A stretch of 64,000 bases of DNA from Taxillus chinensis (GCA_023512835.1 JAKCVP010000388.1:89784-153783); one strand, 5' to 3'. Counted from the stretch's first letter, positions 1-12,356 are shown. Notes: a model not told the origin generated them from the letters alone. Numbers and translations are program-made.

Positions 1-3000
1 GTAGAGATCATCCATGTTGACCTCCTTAACCCGACCGCCAGCCTTCTTCTTGCTCTTTTTAGGACCTTCTCTCGCTTCGCGCTCGGCCATTTCCTGCTCT
101 GCACGCTCAATTTCGGCGGCTTGGTCGTCGTCTGCAAGCCACATGGCAATATCCTTGGTCCTGTTTTCGCGTTGACTGCGGTTGTTGAAGTCAACTCCAG
201 CGCCAGCACCACCAGTGATGACAACGCGCTGCACCTCTTCCTTTTGCAAAGCACGACGTCTGATGCGCTCTTCGATCGTGCCGCGAGTGATGAGACGGTA
301 GACCGTGACCTGCCGTGTTTGACCCAAACGATGCGCACGGTCCATGGCTTGACTGTCGATGGTCGGGTTCCAGTCCGAGTCGTAGAAGATGACTGTATCT
401 GCAGCAGTGAGGTTGATACCGAGACCACCTGCACGCGTTGAGAGCAGGAAGACGAAAATCTCTGGGTTTTGTTGAAAGTCTGCCACCGTGTCGCGACGGT
501 CCTCGAGTTTGGTGCTTCCGTCCAGGCGGCAGTACTTGTAGTTGCGGTAAGTCAGATATTCTTCCATCAAGTCGATCATTCGAGTCATCTGGAAGTAAAG
601 TAGCACTCGGTGACCGCCTGCCTTGAGCTCCTTGAGCAACTCGTCGAGCTTGGCGAGCTTGCCACTATCAGTGACAAAACGACGCATTGAAGGCACCTGG
701 ATGTGCGTAAACTTGGATTTGGCAGAGAGCGGTTGCGGCATTAGATCGTGGGGCTCAACGGCACGAGGATTCAGCTTTTCGTCGACAATCAGCTCGTCCG
801 TGCGAGGATTGACGGGAAAGAGTGCTCGACGAATGGGCACGTTGAAGAAGGTCCGCTCGCGTTCTCGCAGAGCCCCCTGAGAGGACGCGAACATCTCCAC
901 AGGTGGAGCTTGTGCGGTTGGTCGCGAGCAAGGCTCAATGGCGTCAAGTCCTTGCCTCTCGAATGCGGTTCGAGACACGTTCATCAAGTCGTAGAGTGGA
1001 CCCTCGTGTGAAATGTCTCGTAGTGCAGTGCTTCGGCTTCGTGAAGCAATGTTCAGCATACTGCGCTTGCCTTGATCAGACCTTCCGAGCGTCTGGAAAT
1101 TGGCAGGAAAGGGTCGGTTCTCCTTGTCTTCGTCTTCCAACAATCCGGGAAGACCAGGTCGCGTGCGACCAGTGAACTCCTCGATTGCTCGCCCAAACAC
1201 GTCCTGACGAGCTAGCCTCGATGCTTGCGCACCGGAGATCTCTGTGAGGGGAAGCCAGGAAAAGCCTTCGGCACCATCGGTGGCCTGAGACATGTGATCG
1301 CCGGACCATATGTTCATCATGTGGTGCAAGTACTTGCTCCTCCACCCAGCAGTCTCGTTGTCAGGACCAGCGATATCAATGCGCCCATTGCCTCTTGCGA
1401 CAAGTCGAGGTACGCTGAACTCAACTGGGCTGCGCACAGAATATGCCACATCAACGTTGTGACCTTCGCGCATGAAGGATGCAGTCTCAGCAAAGTACGA
1501 GAATGCCATGGGCGATGTTGTGTCAGCACGTTCGAATAGATCTGGGTGATTACAGACCTTGCGGAACTGCATGACCAAGTTCATCAACGTCGCTGTGTCT
1601 TCGTTATCGCCGACTGTTGCTTTTTCGATGAGGTCCATGATGCTGATTTTGTTCCTGAGATTCACGTAGAAGGCTCGCTGGCGGTACGTAAGGTCGCAGA
1701 AGACGTCCTTTTCAACCTTGTCACCGAGCTCTTTCTGAACATGCTTCTTGATACGCCTGAGCATAAAGGGCTTCAGAATCATATGTAATCGTTTCAGTTG
1801 GTCTTCATTGAGCTTCGTGTTACTCTGCGCATGGCTTTCGATATCCTTGGAGAACCAGTCGCTGAATTCATCGTGAGAGTCGAAAAGCGATGGCATGATA
1901 AAATGAAGTAGAGCCCACAGCTCCTGCATGTTGTTCTGGATTGGAGTACCGGTCAGCAGCAGCCGATTCCTGCAGTGGAAACTGAGGAGATGCTTCCACC
2001 GAGAGCTTTGCGACGACTTGATGGCCTGTGCCTCATCCAAAATCATATACTGCCACTTCATCTTCTGCAAGTATGCTGAATCTTGCACAACCAACTGGTA
2101 GGATGTGATGAGAACATGGAAGCCTGCTTCCTTGTTATAAGTGATGTGCTTGCGGTCCCAGATCTTGCGCAGGATCTTTCGGTCTTTGGCGTTACCCCAG
2201 TATGGAAGGACCTTGAAGTCCGGCACAAACTTGGTGATCTCCTGCTGCCAGTTGTGCAGCGTTGAGGAGGGTGCAATGACCAAGAACGGTCCCCAAATAT
2301 TGTGTACCTCCGCCAAGTATGCCATGACGGAGATGGACTGGACTGTCTTGCCGAGACCCATTTCATCTGCTAAAATGCCGTTGATGCCCTGCTCGTACAG
2401 GTTGACCAGCCAGTTGAGACCCTTCACCTGATACTCTTTCAGAGTGCAGGACAGGAGATTCGGCTGCGCAATGTCCATGCTTTGCAGACTTGTAGGATTT
2501 TGGAAGTTCATCTCGCCATCCATGTCGTCAAATTGTTGCTGAGCCGATGTTTCCTCATTGTTGAAGGCACGAGCACGATCCTGTGCCTCCTTGACGGCAT
2601 TTTGGGCATTGGCCATGGCGGCCTGCTGCAGCGCTGTTTCGTCCTCGGCATCGAAGTCGAGATCCTCAAAGTTCGTGACCTTGGCGTTTGTGTTGGCAAC
2701 GCTATCCGGCAGGTTGATGGTGTGTGCACCTGGCGGGCCATCTCTGATCTTCTGATCCGAAGGCGCGACATCGCCAGTCTGTTCTGCCTCGTCTGTTCGC
2801 ACCTTCTTACCGATGAAGTGAGAGTACAGCTCCGTTTGCGAAATGAGGAAGTTGAGCTTGCGCTTCTGTCGATTCGCTTCGCGGTCTGCTTCGGCCTTCT
2901 TTGCGCTCTCGATCTCGGCCTTCTCAGCCATCTTGCGCATATCGCGCTCCTCGCGCTCGTTGCGTTTCCAGAAGCCGAGCATCTCACGCATAGCTCGTTT

Positions 3001-5046
3001 CGCTCTAGCTTGCTGCTCCTTCTGGCTCTTGTTTGTCTTCAATTGCCATCTGCGAGCTTCTTTGGAAGCCAAAAGGGCCGTCTTCCTAAGGTTTTCCTCT
3101 TTGACTCTGGAAGAATTCGTCTTGGCTCGAGTCACTGTCCTGAGGTCTTTAGAAATCTCCTTCCATATGCTCTTCACAACGGTGTCGTAAGCTTTCACAG
3201 AGACCTGCGACAATGGCTTGTCGAGAGGCGTATCCTGGCGAAGGTCGGTAGAGTCCCGCCTCATTATCAGGTTCGGCTCGCCCTTGGGTGCTATCATGAT
3301 GGGCTCATCTCCTCGCTCCATGGCAGCGTGAGCTGCGGCGGCAGAGTCCTTTTCAGCTTGCTTCTGCTCTTTGCTCTTCTTGAGACGACCGGTGCGGTTC
3401 TTCTTCTGCTGCGACTTCGGTAGGTCCTGACTGCCGTCTTCTGATATGGGGAAGCTACCAAGAATGCCGCCTATACTCGAGGCTACGGGTGTGGCATCGC
3501 GAGTCTGGGTAGGATCCTCGCCGTTGAGCAGGTTCTCCGTGTAGCGAGCCTTCTTTTCAAACTTGCTCGCCTGCTGTATCATTTTGGATCTCTCTTCTGC
3601 AGTGGCGGCAGCCTCGGCCTTTTCGATGAACTCGGCAGCCTGTGCTTCGTGCTTTGCCTTCTGCACTTCCCGCCGGCGGGTCCGCTGGTTGATCTTTTTA
3701 CGCTCCTTGTCACGAGCGACATCTTCAGCAACGACCTCATCATAGATGTCATCTTGATGAATGGCGTTGTACCGCTCCTTTGCAGCCTCGCACTTCGCGC
3801 TGAACTTGTTGTTGATGTCCTTGGCGAAGGCAATCCGTCGTCGCTTTCTGTCACTAATCTCCTGCGCGTCCAGCCAGCGCAGTCGCTTTAGAGAGGCTTG
3901 CTGATATGCCTTCTTGTAGGCATCGTAAGCGATGTGTCCATTTTCCAGATCGCTCTCTTCCGCAGCTTCAATTTGGGCCAGAGCCTTCTCAAATGCCCGC
4001 TCTGAGATATGGGGTCTAGGGTGTGACGCGTGTGATTTGGGTGTGTCGTGGGTGCCATTCACCACGGGCTGTTGTGGCCAAGCAGGTTTCATAGCCGCAT
4101 GCGCCGAGGGCACAGCGACCGGGTCATGATGAGTGACATGTGCTTTGGGGAAGCCGTGATTCTGTGATACAAGTGGATCAGCGGCCGGACGTGGATAAGC
4201 ATTCGAGACGGGTGCGGGGGCAGGATCGAGATCCATTGGTTGCGCGTTTAGCACAGAGGAGAGTGGCTTGCGGTCGCTTTGAGGCGTCGATGGGGCAGCC
4301 GGCCTGTCATCACCGGACAGGATGCTGGAGAAGGACATTGGGTTGTTCACGCGTGACTGTCGGGTGGCCTTGTCAGTTGCAACTCGCGAGGGACCTGCCG
4401 GCATGGGGTTGGGATAGCATACGGATGAGCGAGCCCGAGTCTCATTACCCGGCGTGGTAGCAACGGGTGGACCCATGCTGCTAGTACTGTTGTGATGGCT
4501 GTGCACATATGAGGATGCAGCAGGCTGGGGAGAGGTATTATACTCCACAGGCGTGGGATGCAGCGGAGGTGGAATGTTAGAGGGATGTTGGGCTTGAGCT
4601 GAGGGCGCGACAGATGGAGAGTGCTGGTGTGGTACGTGTGCGACGGGAGAGGGATGGTCGCGGTCGTAGGGTCGTGTATCCAATGGACGGCTAGGCGTTG
4701 GTGCACGGGGAGAAGGGTGATGTGCAGACTGTTGACAGAGTGAGTTGATGATTGATTGATGGTTGGGTTGAAAGCTTACGTGACCAGGCGATGGCGGCGG
4801 GCGCGAAGGGCGACTGTCGCTGATGGGATCAAAGAATCTGCCAGGCCTTCCCTGGTCGCTGCGTGGCGGCGGGTTATGCTGGGCGGGATGGCCGTTCGCG
4901 ACGCCTTCTTGATGAGGGTAGCTGGAGGGCGCGGCGGAGTGATTGGGATGGTGGTGGTATGCATCGCGGGCTGGGCTGCTTTGCATGGGCGCCGGCTGGG
5001 TGTGAGGCGACTGCGCGCCTGGGGAGGATGGGCTTGGCTTGTACAT
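1..5046 (-). CDS. INO80: Chromatin-remodelling ATPase INO80 (3' end beyond window)
   Basis: Catalytic subunit of the INO80 complex, a nuclear Swi2/Snf2-family ATPase that slides nucleosomes and acts in transcription, replication and repair. Reading from the ATG at 5046-5044 the frame stays open to the left edge (about 1665 codons if the intron at 4729-4779 is removed). In order: a Pro/His/Ser-rich disordered N-terminus, a basic coiled DBINO region near residues 600-700 (positions about 3170-2900), Walker A (DEMGLGKT, near 2355), the DEAQ box (near 2020), the long insertion between the two ATPase lobes typical of INO80, and the C-terminal lobe with [13 protein letters not shown], the DSDWNP block and [14 protein letters not shown] (near 460-310). 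The INO80-type insertion and DBINO separate it from SWR1 and SNF2. The last roughly 100 residues lie outside the window. An in-frame stop lies about 85 nt upstream of the chosen ATG; a further upstream exon cannot be excluded. Confidence 0.95.
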   Translation of the reverse strand, partial: MYKPSPSSPGAQSPHTQPAPMQSSPARDAYHHHPNHSAAPSSYPHQEGVANGHPAQHNPPPRSDQGRPGRFFDPISDSRPSRPPPSPGHVSFQPNHQSIINSLCQQSAHHPSPRAPTPSRPLDTRPYDRDHPSPVAHVPHQHSPSVAPSAQAQHPSNIPPPLHPTPVEYNTSPQPAASSYVHSHHNSTSSMGPPVATTPGNETRARSSVCYPNPMPAGPSRVATDKATRQSRVNNPMSFSSILSGDDRPAAPSTPQSDRKPLSSVLNAQPMDLDPAPAPVSNAYPRPAADPLVSQNHGFPKAHVTHHDPVAVPSAHAAMKPAWPQQPVVNGTHDTPKSHASHPRPHISERAFEKALAQIEAAEESDLENGHIAYDAYKKAYQQASLKRLRWLDAQEISDRKRRRIAFAKDINNKFSAKCEAAKERYNAIHQDDIYDEVVAEDVARDKERKKINQRTRRREVQKAKHEAQAAEFIEKAEAAATAEERSKMIQQASKFEKKARYTENLLNGEDPTQTRDATPVASSIGGILGSFPISEDGSQDLPKSQQKKNRTGRLKKSKEQKQAEKDSAAAAHAAMERGDEPIMIAPKGEPNLIMRRDSTDLRQDTPLDKPLSQVSVKAYDTVVKSIWKEISKDLRTVTRAKTNSSRVKEENLRKTALLASKEARRWQLKTNKSQKEQQARAKRAMREMLGFWKRNEREERDMRKMAEKAEIESAKKAEADREANRQKRKLNFLISQTELYSHFIGKKVRTDEAEQTGDVAPSDQKIRDGPPGAHTINLPDSVANTNAKVTNFEDLDFDAEDETALQQAAMANAQNAVKEAQDRARAFNNEETSAQQQFDDMDGEMNFQNPTSLQSMDIAQPNLLSCTLKEYQVKGLNWLVNLYEQGINGILADEMGLGKTVQSISVMAYLAEVHNIWGPFLVIAPSSTLHNWQQEITKFVPDFKVLPYWGNAKDRKILRKIWDRKHITYNKEAGFHVLITSYQLVVQDSAYLQKMKWQYMILDEAQAIKSSQSSRWKHLLSFHCRNRLLLTGTPIQNNMQELWALLHFIMPSLFDSHDEFSDWFSKDIESHAQSNTKLNEDQLKRLHMILKPFMLRRIKKHVQKELGDKVEKDVFCDLTYRQRAFYVNLRNKISIMDLIEKATVGDNEDTATLMNLVMQFRKVCNHPDLFERADTTSPMAFSYFAETASFMREGHNVDVAYSVRSPVEFSVPRLVARGNGRIDIAGPDNETAGWRSKYLHHMMNIWSGDHMSQATDGAEGFSWLPLTEISGAQASRLARQDVFGRAIEEFTGRTRPGLPGLLEDEDKENRPFPANFQTLGRSDQGKRSMLNIASRSRSTALRDISHEGPLYDLMNVSRTAFERQGLDAIEPCSRPTAQAPPVEMFASSQGALRERERTFFNVPIRRALFPVNPRTDELIVDEKLNPRAVEPHDLMPQPLSAKSKFTHIQVPSMRRFVTDSGKLAKLDELLKELKAGGHRVLLYFQMTRMIDLMEEYLTYRNYKYCRLDGSTKLEDRRDTVADFQQNPEIFVFLLSTRAGGLGINLTAADTVIFYDSDWNPTIDSQAMDRAHRLGQTRQVTVYRLITRGTIEERIRRRALQKEEVQRVVITGGAGAGVDFNNRSQRENRTKDIAMWLADDDQAAEIERAEQEMAEREAREGPKKSKKKAGGRVKEVNMDDLY

Positions 5047-5705
5047 GGCGACGGGCGGCGGGAGGGAGGATGTCGCAAAGACACGTCTGGAGGGCGCGTG
5101 CCCGTGGGCGACGTGGTGTAGGAATTATTTTCACGACGATGGGAAATGGGGTTGGGGGTTGGCGGCGGAGAGATGAGCAGGGAGAGAAGCGGATGGTGGT
5201 GATGCAGCTGAAGGCTAAGGCGGTGGTGCCCTGGGGGCTGCGGGTGCTGGTGCTGGTGCTGGTGCTGGTGCTGCTGATGGAGGAGCAGCACTCGGTGCCT
5301 TGCTGCGCGCTCTCAATGTCGATGTCAGGGCCTCAGAGTCAAGGAATCGCAGACGAAGCAATGGCCGAGGGGCTGCGACTGGGCGGGCAGGAGTCAGCAG
5401 GGTCTGCGTCTGCGCGGTGGGACGCTGGCATTGATCTACTTGGCCGCCGTCGTCGCATCCCAAATACCCGTTCGCACCTGGCGGGCTCCTTCGAATTCGT
5501 CGCGCGCTTTGAGCACTCGCGGCACTACGGGGCGACGGAACCTCGATCACCTCTTCAGAAGGATGCGCGGCGATTGATGCCCGACGCGGCCTAGCGCCAA
5601 TCTGCGGCACACTCACCACTCTTGCCTCCGCCTCACGCCGAAACAGAGTTATTGGCACCACTGCACATGCACATCATCATTCTCATACATTGCATCTGCC
5701 ACGCC
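5047..5705. other. Intergenic: INO80 upstream / NHX1 downstream
   Basis: No convincing gene. It must hold the INO80 promoter and 5' UTR and the 3' UTR of the exchanger gene, since both are on the minus strand. GC-rich and proline/glutamine-coding in several frames, so an additional 5' INO80 exon is possible but cannot be fixed from sequence. Confidence 0.5.
5243..5272. repeat. Hexanucleotide repeat (GGTGCT)x5
   Basis: Five perfect copies of GGTGCT run from 5243, followed by a degenerate GCTGAT. It lies about 200 bp upstream of the INO80 start codon. On the minus strand it would code Ala-Pro or Gln-His repeats if transcribed in an open frame, so it could be 5' UTR, promoter or part of an unrecognised first exon. 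Confidence 0.85.
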
Positions 5706-7870
5706 TTACACGTTCGAATCGCCGTCCGCACGGTGGTGGCTGTCGCCTGGCGGGTCCAGCAGCAGCGCCGGCTTCAAGTACCCTTCGTCAAACGTCCTGA
5801 ACCACGCCGCCGGATCGTCGACTGGCTGCTGCAGGAAGTCTCGAATGCCTCCAGACGTCGACGACGACGGCTCTGCGCTGGCTGGCGCTGACGCGCCTCC
5901 AGCAGGCGCCGACGCCGTCCGCTGGCCCGTCGAAATTATCCCTGGTCTGCGCGCCGATGGCGGCAAGTCGAGGTCTGCGCCGTCGTCGCCGCTGTCCTCT
6001 GGACTCAGCAGCCCCTGCGTGGCTAGGTCGCTATCTCCGCCTGGTCCAGCATTCCGCGATCCCTTGCGCGACAGAGCAGACCCCGGTCGGTCCGGCGGGC
6101 TGTTAGTGTGGATATTGCCGCTGCTGTAAGAATGTTTCAGTCGGTCCTGCGCCCGAACAGTCCCTGACAGCGGTATCCTTTCGTTGCTGGGCTTTGCGTT
6201 GTGCCCAAATGCTGCTCCGTGCCTCTTCGTATACGTTCCGTTAGTGACAGGCTCGATGTCGAATTCGTCGTCCGAATCCACCTCCTCCACCACTCCCGTT
6301 CGAATGTTCAGAATTTCCAGCATTCTCGCAGTTGTGCCACCGAAAATGATGACCGTTAATACCACCACAACGAGAATGGTCGCACGTAATGCATGCCCGT
6401 TGGCCCCGGTGAGTCCAGACGCGAGACCCACTCCGACTGCACCTCGCAGTCCAGCCCAGAACAGCATCACTTGGTGGGAGAAGGGCATCTCCTCAGGCTC
6501 GCGCCCTCGTTGGCGCGCGCGGTATCTGATCACCAGGTTGACAAGGCTGGACAACGGAAACACTGCGAGATATCGTGCAACGCAGACGCCAGCAACTGTG
6601 ACCAAGATGAATAGGGGCTTGAACTCCAGCTCTGGCGCTGTGAACAACGATAGTCCCAGATAGATAAAGATGAAGTTTTCTGACAATTGCGACAACACTT
6701 GGAAGATGAACTTGGTCGTGAGTTGCGTGCGGCGAGACATGTTGTGGTAGGCGTAGTGCTTTAGACAGATCCCACAGAACAGCAGTGACACGATACCTGA
6801 TAGTGGGTCAGCAGTGGGGTCAGGGAATGGAGTACAAACGACTCACCAGACATGTGGACGGCGTTGGCGAAGAAGTAGCTGGCGTACGCAATGAGCAGAA
6901 TGATGCAGCTCTCAAGCTTTGGGAATCGCCGAATGTACGTGAACTTCAGCATGAGCGAAGTGCCAATGCCCACGGCAAGGCCAATGACTAGGCTCGTGAA
7001 GAAGACAACCATGAAGACGCCGAAACTCTCCAGTAGTGTCAACAGTGTCAGGCTGCCTTGGACAGGATCGTCGCCGTCCGAAGATTCTGTAGGCTTGTAT
7101 TTCTGCGCAGTTTCGAAAAGGACAATGGCAATGGCATCGTTCAGGATGGACTCGCCAAAGATGACTGTGTACAGCTTGGGGTCGACCTTGTATGTGTTGA
7201 AGATGGCCAAGATGGTGACAGGATCAGTGGCGGACAGAGTGGCGCCTACCGAAAGCGCGTCGACGAAGCTGAGGCTGAAGGACTCGATCGGAAGGAGGGC
7301 CCACAGGTACAGTAAGACAGCCAAGACAATGGCAGATATGAATGTGCCTGCAAAGGCAAAAGTCAAGATGCTGCCAATGTTGTGGAAAAAGTTGCCCTGG
7401 TGCAGCTCGTATCCTGAGGCCAGAATGATGGGCGGTAGTAATACATTGAAGAAGACAGAATAATCGAATTGAACGAAGCCTAACAGACTGTCTGCGGCCG
7501 GAGAAAGGCGCATGATCAGACCCACGAACATGCCCGAGAATATGGATATGACTGTTTCATGAACTGCTTGGATCTTGCGCGTCTGGAGGATGTAGCTGAC
7601 GAAGAGGGCGGCGATGAGGAGGATGATGAGGATAAGAAAGGACCATGATGCGAAAATCTCTTTCTTGCCAGTTTCGCTGCCTGTGATGGCGTAGTGTCAG
7701 GACAGAGAGATGGAGCTGGGAGCAGACAGAATACCTCCGGAATCGCCATCCTCAGCATCGCGTTCTGTCGGAGGGAGACTAGGTCAGCGCGGCCATGCCA
7801 GCGAGCAGATCAGGAGCGCACTCAGTACTTCTGCGCTCTTCATCGCCATGTAGGCGAAGGCGGCTATCAT
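5706..7870 (-). CDS. NHX1: Endosomal/vacuolar Na+/H+ exchanger, Nhx1 type
   Basis: Electroneutral cation/proton antiporter of the late endosome and vacuole (CPA1 family, Nhx1/Vps44, NHE6/7/9 relatives), controlling luminal pH, salt tolerance and endosomal traffic. Model: exons 7822-7870, 7735-7764, 6847-7680 and 5706-6796, introns of 57, 54 and 50 nt, 667 residues. A stop lies in frame just upstream of the start. About ten to twelve membrane segments are visible; family marks include FFNVLLPPI (inhibitor-binding stretch), GATLSATDPV and the FGESILNDA helix with the Asn-Asp ion-binding pair. The tail of about 220 residues is hydrophilic and Ser/Pro-rich but ends in a conserved-looking WFRTFDEGYLKP block. 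The 30-nt second exon rests on splice signals and frame only. Shares a 659-bp divergent promoter region with the sugar transporter. Confidence 0.93.
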
Positions 7871-8529
7871 GATAGGCAACTAAAGCTCGGCGGAGCTAGT
7901 GGACAGGTTTGTTTGTTGGGAGAGGGAGCAGATTGAAGAGCGCGCAAATCAGCGGCGCGGGAGCAGGTAAGGCAGAGACATAGACGTCAGGGAGCGGAGC
8001 TTTGGGAGGTATGAGTGGCAGTGAGCCCGACGACAGTCATTGGCAAAGCAGACAGAGGCAGCAGGTGAGTGCGGTAGGTCCATGGCGTGCAGGGCCAGGG
8101 TCCACGTCTTGTTCAGCCGCAGTCCGATCTGCTCACGCTGCTCATGTCCCCGTGCTCCCGCCACAGCAGCCTTGGACACTACCGGAATACATGTCACCAA
8201 GCCTCTGGCCTGCCGCGTGATCGTCGTATCACTGACCACCTCACTCTCTCGCACCATGGCTGACGTTCGCAAAACCCTGAACTCTTCCTAAGCATCAGCA
8301 GGACCGAGTCGACTTAGTCCCGCTAGGAATGTTCCTTCTTTCAATCACCAACCTTCCCAGACCTGACGACCCCCTCACTCCTCGACCTTCCACTTCCATC
8401 CAGCTTGCTTATTTCACGCCGTCTTCCTAGGTCCTTCATCTCAATAACTGGGTCGGCGTGGCTCGAACCTCTCCAGCCGTCTTCTCTGCTCTTCATTCGA
8501 CCCATCCTGTCAGCACTATCAGGTCTTGA
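7871..8529. promoter_or_regulatory. Divergent promoter region, NHX1 / sugar transporter
   Basis: 659 bp between two start codons pointing away from each other, with no protein-like frame. It must contain both promoters and 5' UTRs. Pyrimidine-rich sequence precedes the plus-strand start, as is common in fungal promoters. No specific site is claimed. Confidence 0.6.
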
Positions 8530-10476
8530 ATGACCACAACCCATCTGCCCCAACCGCGGGAGCGGCGTTCTGAAGGAACTCGCGAAACCTTGCTAGACGC
8601 TTCGTACTTGCAGGCATACGGGACAATCAATTCTCAACGAACCCCCGGGCCTTCAGATCACGCCAGTCCAGAAGTCAGGCGCAGGATGTCAGAGCATCAT
8701 GAACGCCTCTTAACCAACGATGCCGACGATGCCGATGGCCACCTTGTCGGCCAGCTCGAGAACAAAGACCATGCAGACGACCAGATGTCGAAAAGCAGCT
8801 GGTACTTGATTGCATTGACCATTGCGATCGGAGGCTTACAGATTGTCTGGTCCGTCGAGCTGTCAAGCGTGTCGCCTTTCTTGCTATCCCTCGGTCTCAG
8901 CAAGTCACTCATGGCACTGGTCTGGATTGCTGGCCCTCTCTCTGGTACGCTGGTTCAACCCTACGTTGGTATACGGTCTGATGATTGCCGTGTCTCGTGG
9001 GGAAGACGTCGCCCTTTCATGATAGGAGGGGCGCTGGCGACCTCTGCCTCCCTGCTTTTACTTGCTTGGACCCGAGAGATTGTGTTCTCCATCACATGGC
9101 TATTTGGCGCCACAAAAGAATCTCACGCTACCGTCATTTCACAGCAAGTCTACGCGACCATACTTGTCTACGTACTTGACTTTGCCATCAATGTCGTCCA
9201 GGCTGGTATACGGGCCTTCATCGTTGACTGTGCTCCCGCTCACCAACAGGAAGACGCAAATGCCTGGGCAAGCCGCATAACTGGTATAGGGAACATCGTT
9301 GGGTATCTCGCCGGCTATGCATACCTGCCGTCCATCCTCCCATTTCTAGGCAACACTCAGTTCCAGGTCTTGTGCGCCATCGCAAGCATTGTTTTGTTGG
9401 CAACTCTCACGCTTTCGAGCTCGGCCATCTCTGAGCGTAATCCCGATGAGTACGGGGCTCCTTCCAGCAAGGGTCGCACTGGTATCATATCCTTTTTCAA
9501 GACACTCTACATGGCGGTTGGCCGGCTGCCTTTACAAATCAAGCGTGTTTGTCAGGTCCAGCTCTTCGCATGGATAGGCTGGTTTCCTTTCCTGTTCTAC
9601 ATCACCACCTGGGTCGGGCAAATCTACGCAAACCCGTTTTTCGCAGAGAATCCGGATCTGAGTAAAGAAGAGATTGACGACATTTTTGAGCGAGGCACTC
9701 GTATCGGCGCATTCGCTCTGTTACTGCTCGCAATCACAAACTTTGCCACGAGTGTGATTGTGCCTTTCATCATAACGCCAGCATACACTCAGGAGAACTC
9801 GGATGCAAGCTCAGAGCAACCGAGGGCGTTGGAGCGGATCTTGCTTCGACTACAGATTCCAGATCTGACACTGCGCCGTGTCTGGCTGCTGAGTCACATC
9901 TGCTTCTTCATATTGACTTGGGCAACTCTTTTCGTTCGCGACACTGCAGGGGCAATAGCTGTCGTTTGTGCTATTGGTGTGCCTTGGGCGATCACAAACT
10001 GGGCGCCATTTGCGTTGATTGCTGCTGACATATCCTACCGAGATGCCCAACGACGGAGTGATTCGCGCCAACTGCAAAAATCATCAGACCCATCCAGGTT
10101 TCCAGCAGACCATTCCAATGACCAGCGCATCGATTCATCACAAAGAGATGTTGAATCCGCCGAACATGTTCAAGCGGACGAAACGGTAGATCAGGCAGGC
10201 ATTGTTTTGGGCATACACAATGTGGCCATTGCCGCGCCACAGGTTCTGGCGACACTTTTATCATCGGTAATGTTTTATTTTCTGCAGAAGCCCAGAGGCG
10301 AGCCGTGGGACGAGAGCGTAGGGTGGGTTTTGCGAGTGGGCGGTGTCTTCGCGCTCGGCGCGGCGTGGTGGTGTCGGTATGTGGCTGATGGGCCTGCAAG
10401 GGGCGGGCGACAGGGACGAGGGGAATATCAGCGTATTACAGCTGAAGCGCGTCGTACTGATGTTGAGGAGGATTGA
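8530..10476 (+). CDS. Sucrose/alpha-glucoside-type MFS transporter (GPH-like)
   Basis: Probable plasma-membrane proton-coupled disaccharide carrier related to plant SUC/SUT proteins and fission-yeast Sut1. Single exon, 648 residues. A hydrophilic N-tail of about 85 residues precedes the first membrane helix (SSWYLIALTIAIGGLQIVWS). The loop after helix 3 carries the family mark RSDDCRVSWGRRRPF (residues about 148-162). Roughly twelve membrane segments follow, with a large hydrophilic insertion near residues 505-555 before the last two. The first ATG is taken: no upstream in-frame ATG and good agreement with the tail length of fungal homologues. Substrate (sucrose, maltose or another glucoside) cannot be read from the sequence. 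Convergent with RAD23, 449 bp between stops. Confidence 0.9.
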   Translation: MTTTHLPQPRERRSEGTRETLLDASYLQAYGTINSQRTPGPSDHASPEVRRRMSEHHERLLTNDADDADGHLVGQLENKDHADDQMSKSSWYLIALTIAIGGLQIVWSVELSSVSPFLLSLGLSKSLMALVWIAGPLSGTLVQPYVGIRSDDCRVSWGRRRPFMIGGALATSASLLLLAWTREIVFSITWLFGATKESHATVISQQVYATILVYVLDFAINVVQAGIRAFIVDCAPAHQQEDANAWASRITGIGNIVGYLAGYAYLPSILPFLGNTQFQVLCAIASIVLLATLTLSSSAISERNPDEYGAPSSKGRTGIISFFKTLYMAVGRLPLQIKRVCQVQLFAWIGWFPFLFYITTWVGQIYANPFFAENPDLSKEEIDDIFERGTRIGAFALLLLAITNFATSVIVPFIITPAYTQENSDASSEQPRALERILLRLQIPDLTLRRVWLLSHICFFILTWATLFVRDTAGAIAVVCAIGVPWAITNWAPFALIAADISYRDAQRRSDSRQLQKSSDPSRFPADHSNDQRIDSSQRDVESAEHVQADETVDQAGIVLGIHNVAIAAPQVLATLLSSVMFYFLQKPRGEPWDESVGWVLRVGGVFALGAAWWCRYVADGPARGGRQGRGEYQRITAEARRTDVEED

Positions 10477-10925
10477 CCTCGAGATGGCAAGGACATTTCA
10501 TGTATCAATACTGTGCAGTCACTGTAAGATACTTGTGTCACAATGTACGGTAGACTGCCTCTGCTCACCTGCATGCACCTGGACAGCATCACAGTCCCAA
10601 AGATTAGATGTCAAGCGCCAAGAATCGCGGAATGCTAACAAATTTCTTTACGAGCGAAAGGTCTGTTGATTCACAACGGCACCAAACGGCCACAAATCAG
10701 CTCGAGATACTGCATTAGGCCCTGTGTCTGCTCGCTACTTTCCTGCTCTGGAGCCAATTCTCCGCTCTCCACGCATAACAAAGTCATCAAGATAGCCTAT
10801 ACCTTGAACAACAATCATCAGTGCATTCTGTGTGCATCACGCCAGGTATCGTGGGGGGTAACATGAAGGGCGGGGGGTAATCGTTCTGCGTTCGTCAAGC
10901 CGTATATTCAGAATCCGTACCAAGC
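10477..10925. other. Convergent 3' region, sugar transporter / RAD23
   Basis: 449 bp between two stop codons facing each other. Should contain both 3' UTRs and polyadenylation signals. No coding signal seen. Confidence 0.6.
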
Positions 10926-12356
10926 CTACGCCCCAGGAGCAGGATCCTCCTCGTCTGCGTGATCGAACAGAAAGTTTGCCGCTAGCTCCTCGTTCTTGTC
11001 GCAGGCGAAGTAGGCTTGGATGACAAAGTCGCGCTCGAAACCTAGACGGCAAAGCTATAGAGTTTTTAGCGGGGTGTGTACTACGAATATGGAATCTGGC
11101 CTTGTTACTTACGCGCTCAATAGCATCCCGTTCCTCCTCGGTCACTGAAATGTTTTGTGCGCCTGGTGGCAACGCACCCTCCTCGCCTTCGCCAACTTCA
11201 CTTAGTAATTGAATGAACTGCTCTGGATTTTGCTGGATCAACTGCGCAAGTTGAGGATTAGTGGACGCTACTTGTTGTAGCACGTTCTCCAGCATACTAG
11301 GCTGCTGTTGTACTAGATTGCGCAGTTGTTGAAACATGGGATTCTCGCGTAGAAAATCGAGGTTGCCAGCACCACCGCCGGCGCCCAGACCACCGCCAGC
11401 AGCGCTCGTAGCGCTCCGTGCCCCACGCGAGCCAGTCTGACCTTGAGCTGCAGCCTGCTCGAAGAGGTTCACAGGCTCGTCGGCTTCCGCACCAGTGTCG
11501 GCAGGTGCGGAGGCGGCAGAAGCAGGAGCAGGAGCCTGGGCTGTGCCAGACTGCTGCTGTTGCGCGGGAGGAGCTTGACCCGAGGCCTGAGCTTCGAGCT
11601 CAGGAGGTATGCCATTCAGCAGGTACTCGACAGCACGGTCGGGATTGGAGTAGGCCGCACGCATTGCACGCTCAATCTCGGGTCTTGCGAACCCCATGCT
11701 TTCCATGTTGGCAATGGCTTCGCTTCGCGCGCTGCCTATGGCCATGGAGGGATCTGCAGGTGCACTGGATCGGGCGGTTGTGGCTGGAGCAGGAGATGGC
11801 GTCGCGGGTGCGTTAGCACTAGTAGATGATGTCGAATGAGTGGGCGCGGCCGGGGTCTGGACAGCGGTCGATGCAGGGGTAGAGGGACCAGAGCTGGCAA
11901 CTGCGGCTTTGGGCTTGGAGCATGTCAGCGAGACCGTAATGTGTGTATCAGAAATGTAGATTGTGTACCTTTTGAGCCATGCAGATGATCTGATCGGTCT
12001 CTTTGACATTGTAGAACTCAATGGCTTTCTCGTCCGCCATAATCTTACCTGAAGGCATTATGTTAGATCTTTCTTTCGGTAGCAAAGGCTCATCACCTAC
12101 CGGAATGGATGAGCTTCATCTGTGGAGAGTCCATGTTTTGGCTTTCTGCAACCTTCTTCTTAACATCTGCAATCTGAACGGTGTCGGTTAGGCGCCTGTG
12201 ATGGACGAAGGTAAGGAGACTGAGAGACGTACAGTTTCAGAAGAATCGGCCTCGATGGTAAAGTTCTTCTTCTGCAGAGTCTGTGAAGCGATCAGTATAT
12301 TGCACACCATGCCACAACGTAATTAGAGGGGCGCGTACCTTGAAGGAAAGCTTCAT
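10926..12356 (-). CDS. RAD23: UV excision repair protein Rad23
   Basis: Shuttle factor that carries ubiquitinated proteins to the proteasome and, bound to Rad4/XPC, takes part in nucleotide excision repair. Six exons: 12339-12356, 12233-12280, 12101-12173, 11969-12048, 11113-11913, 10926-11054; 382 residues. The N-terminal ubiquitin-like domain (starting MKLSFKTLQKK, with HSGKIM) is split over the first four exons. Then come an Ala/Pro/Ser-rich linker, UBA1 ([20 protein letters not shown]), a second linker, the XPC-binding four-helix region ([20 protein letters not shown]) and, after the last intron, UBA2 ([20 protein letters not shown]) at the C-terminus. Domain order and length match the family exactly. 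The exon 2/3 junction was chosen to give [12 protein letters not shown], which aligns with the Rad23 UbL. Confidence 0.96.

Noticed and set aside
5215..5661. 148-codon minus-strand frame ending in an Ala-Pro repeat upstream of INO80
   Set aside because: Protein-like only through the GGTGCT repeat; no splice join to INO80 could be supported.
10837..12021. 394-codon continuous frame covering RAD23
   Set aside because: It reads through the intron starting at 11112 and produces a false C-terminus; splicing restores UBA2.
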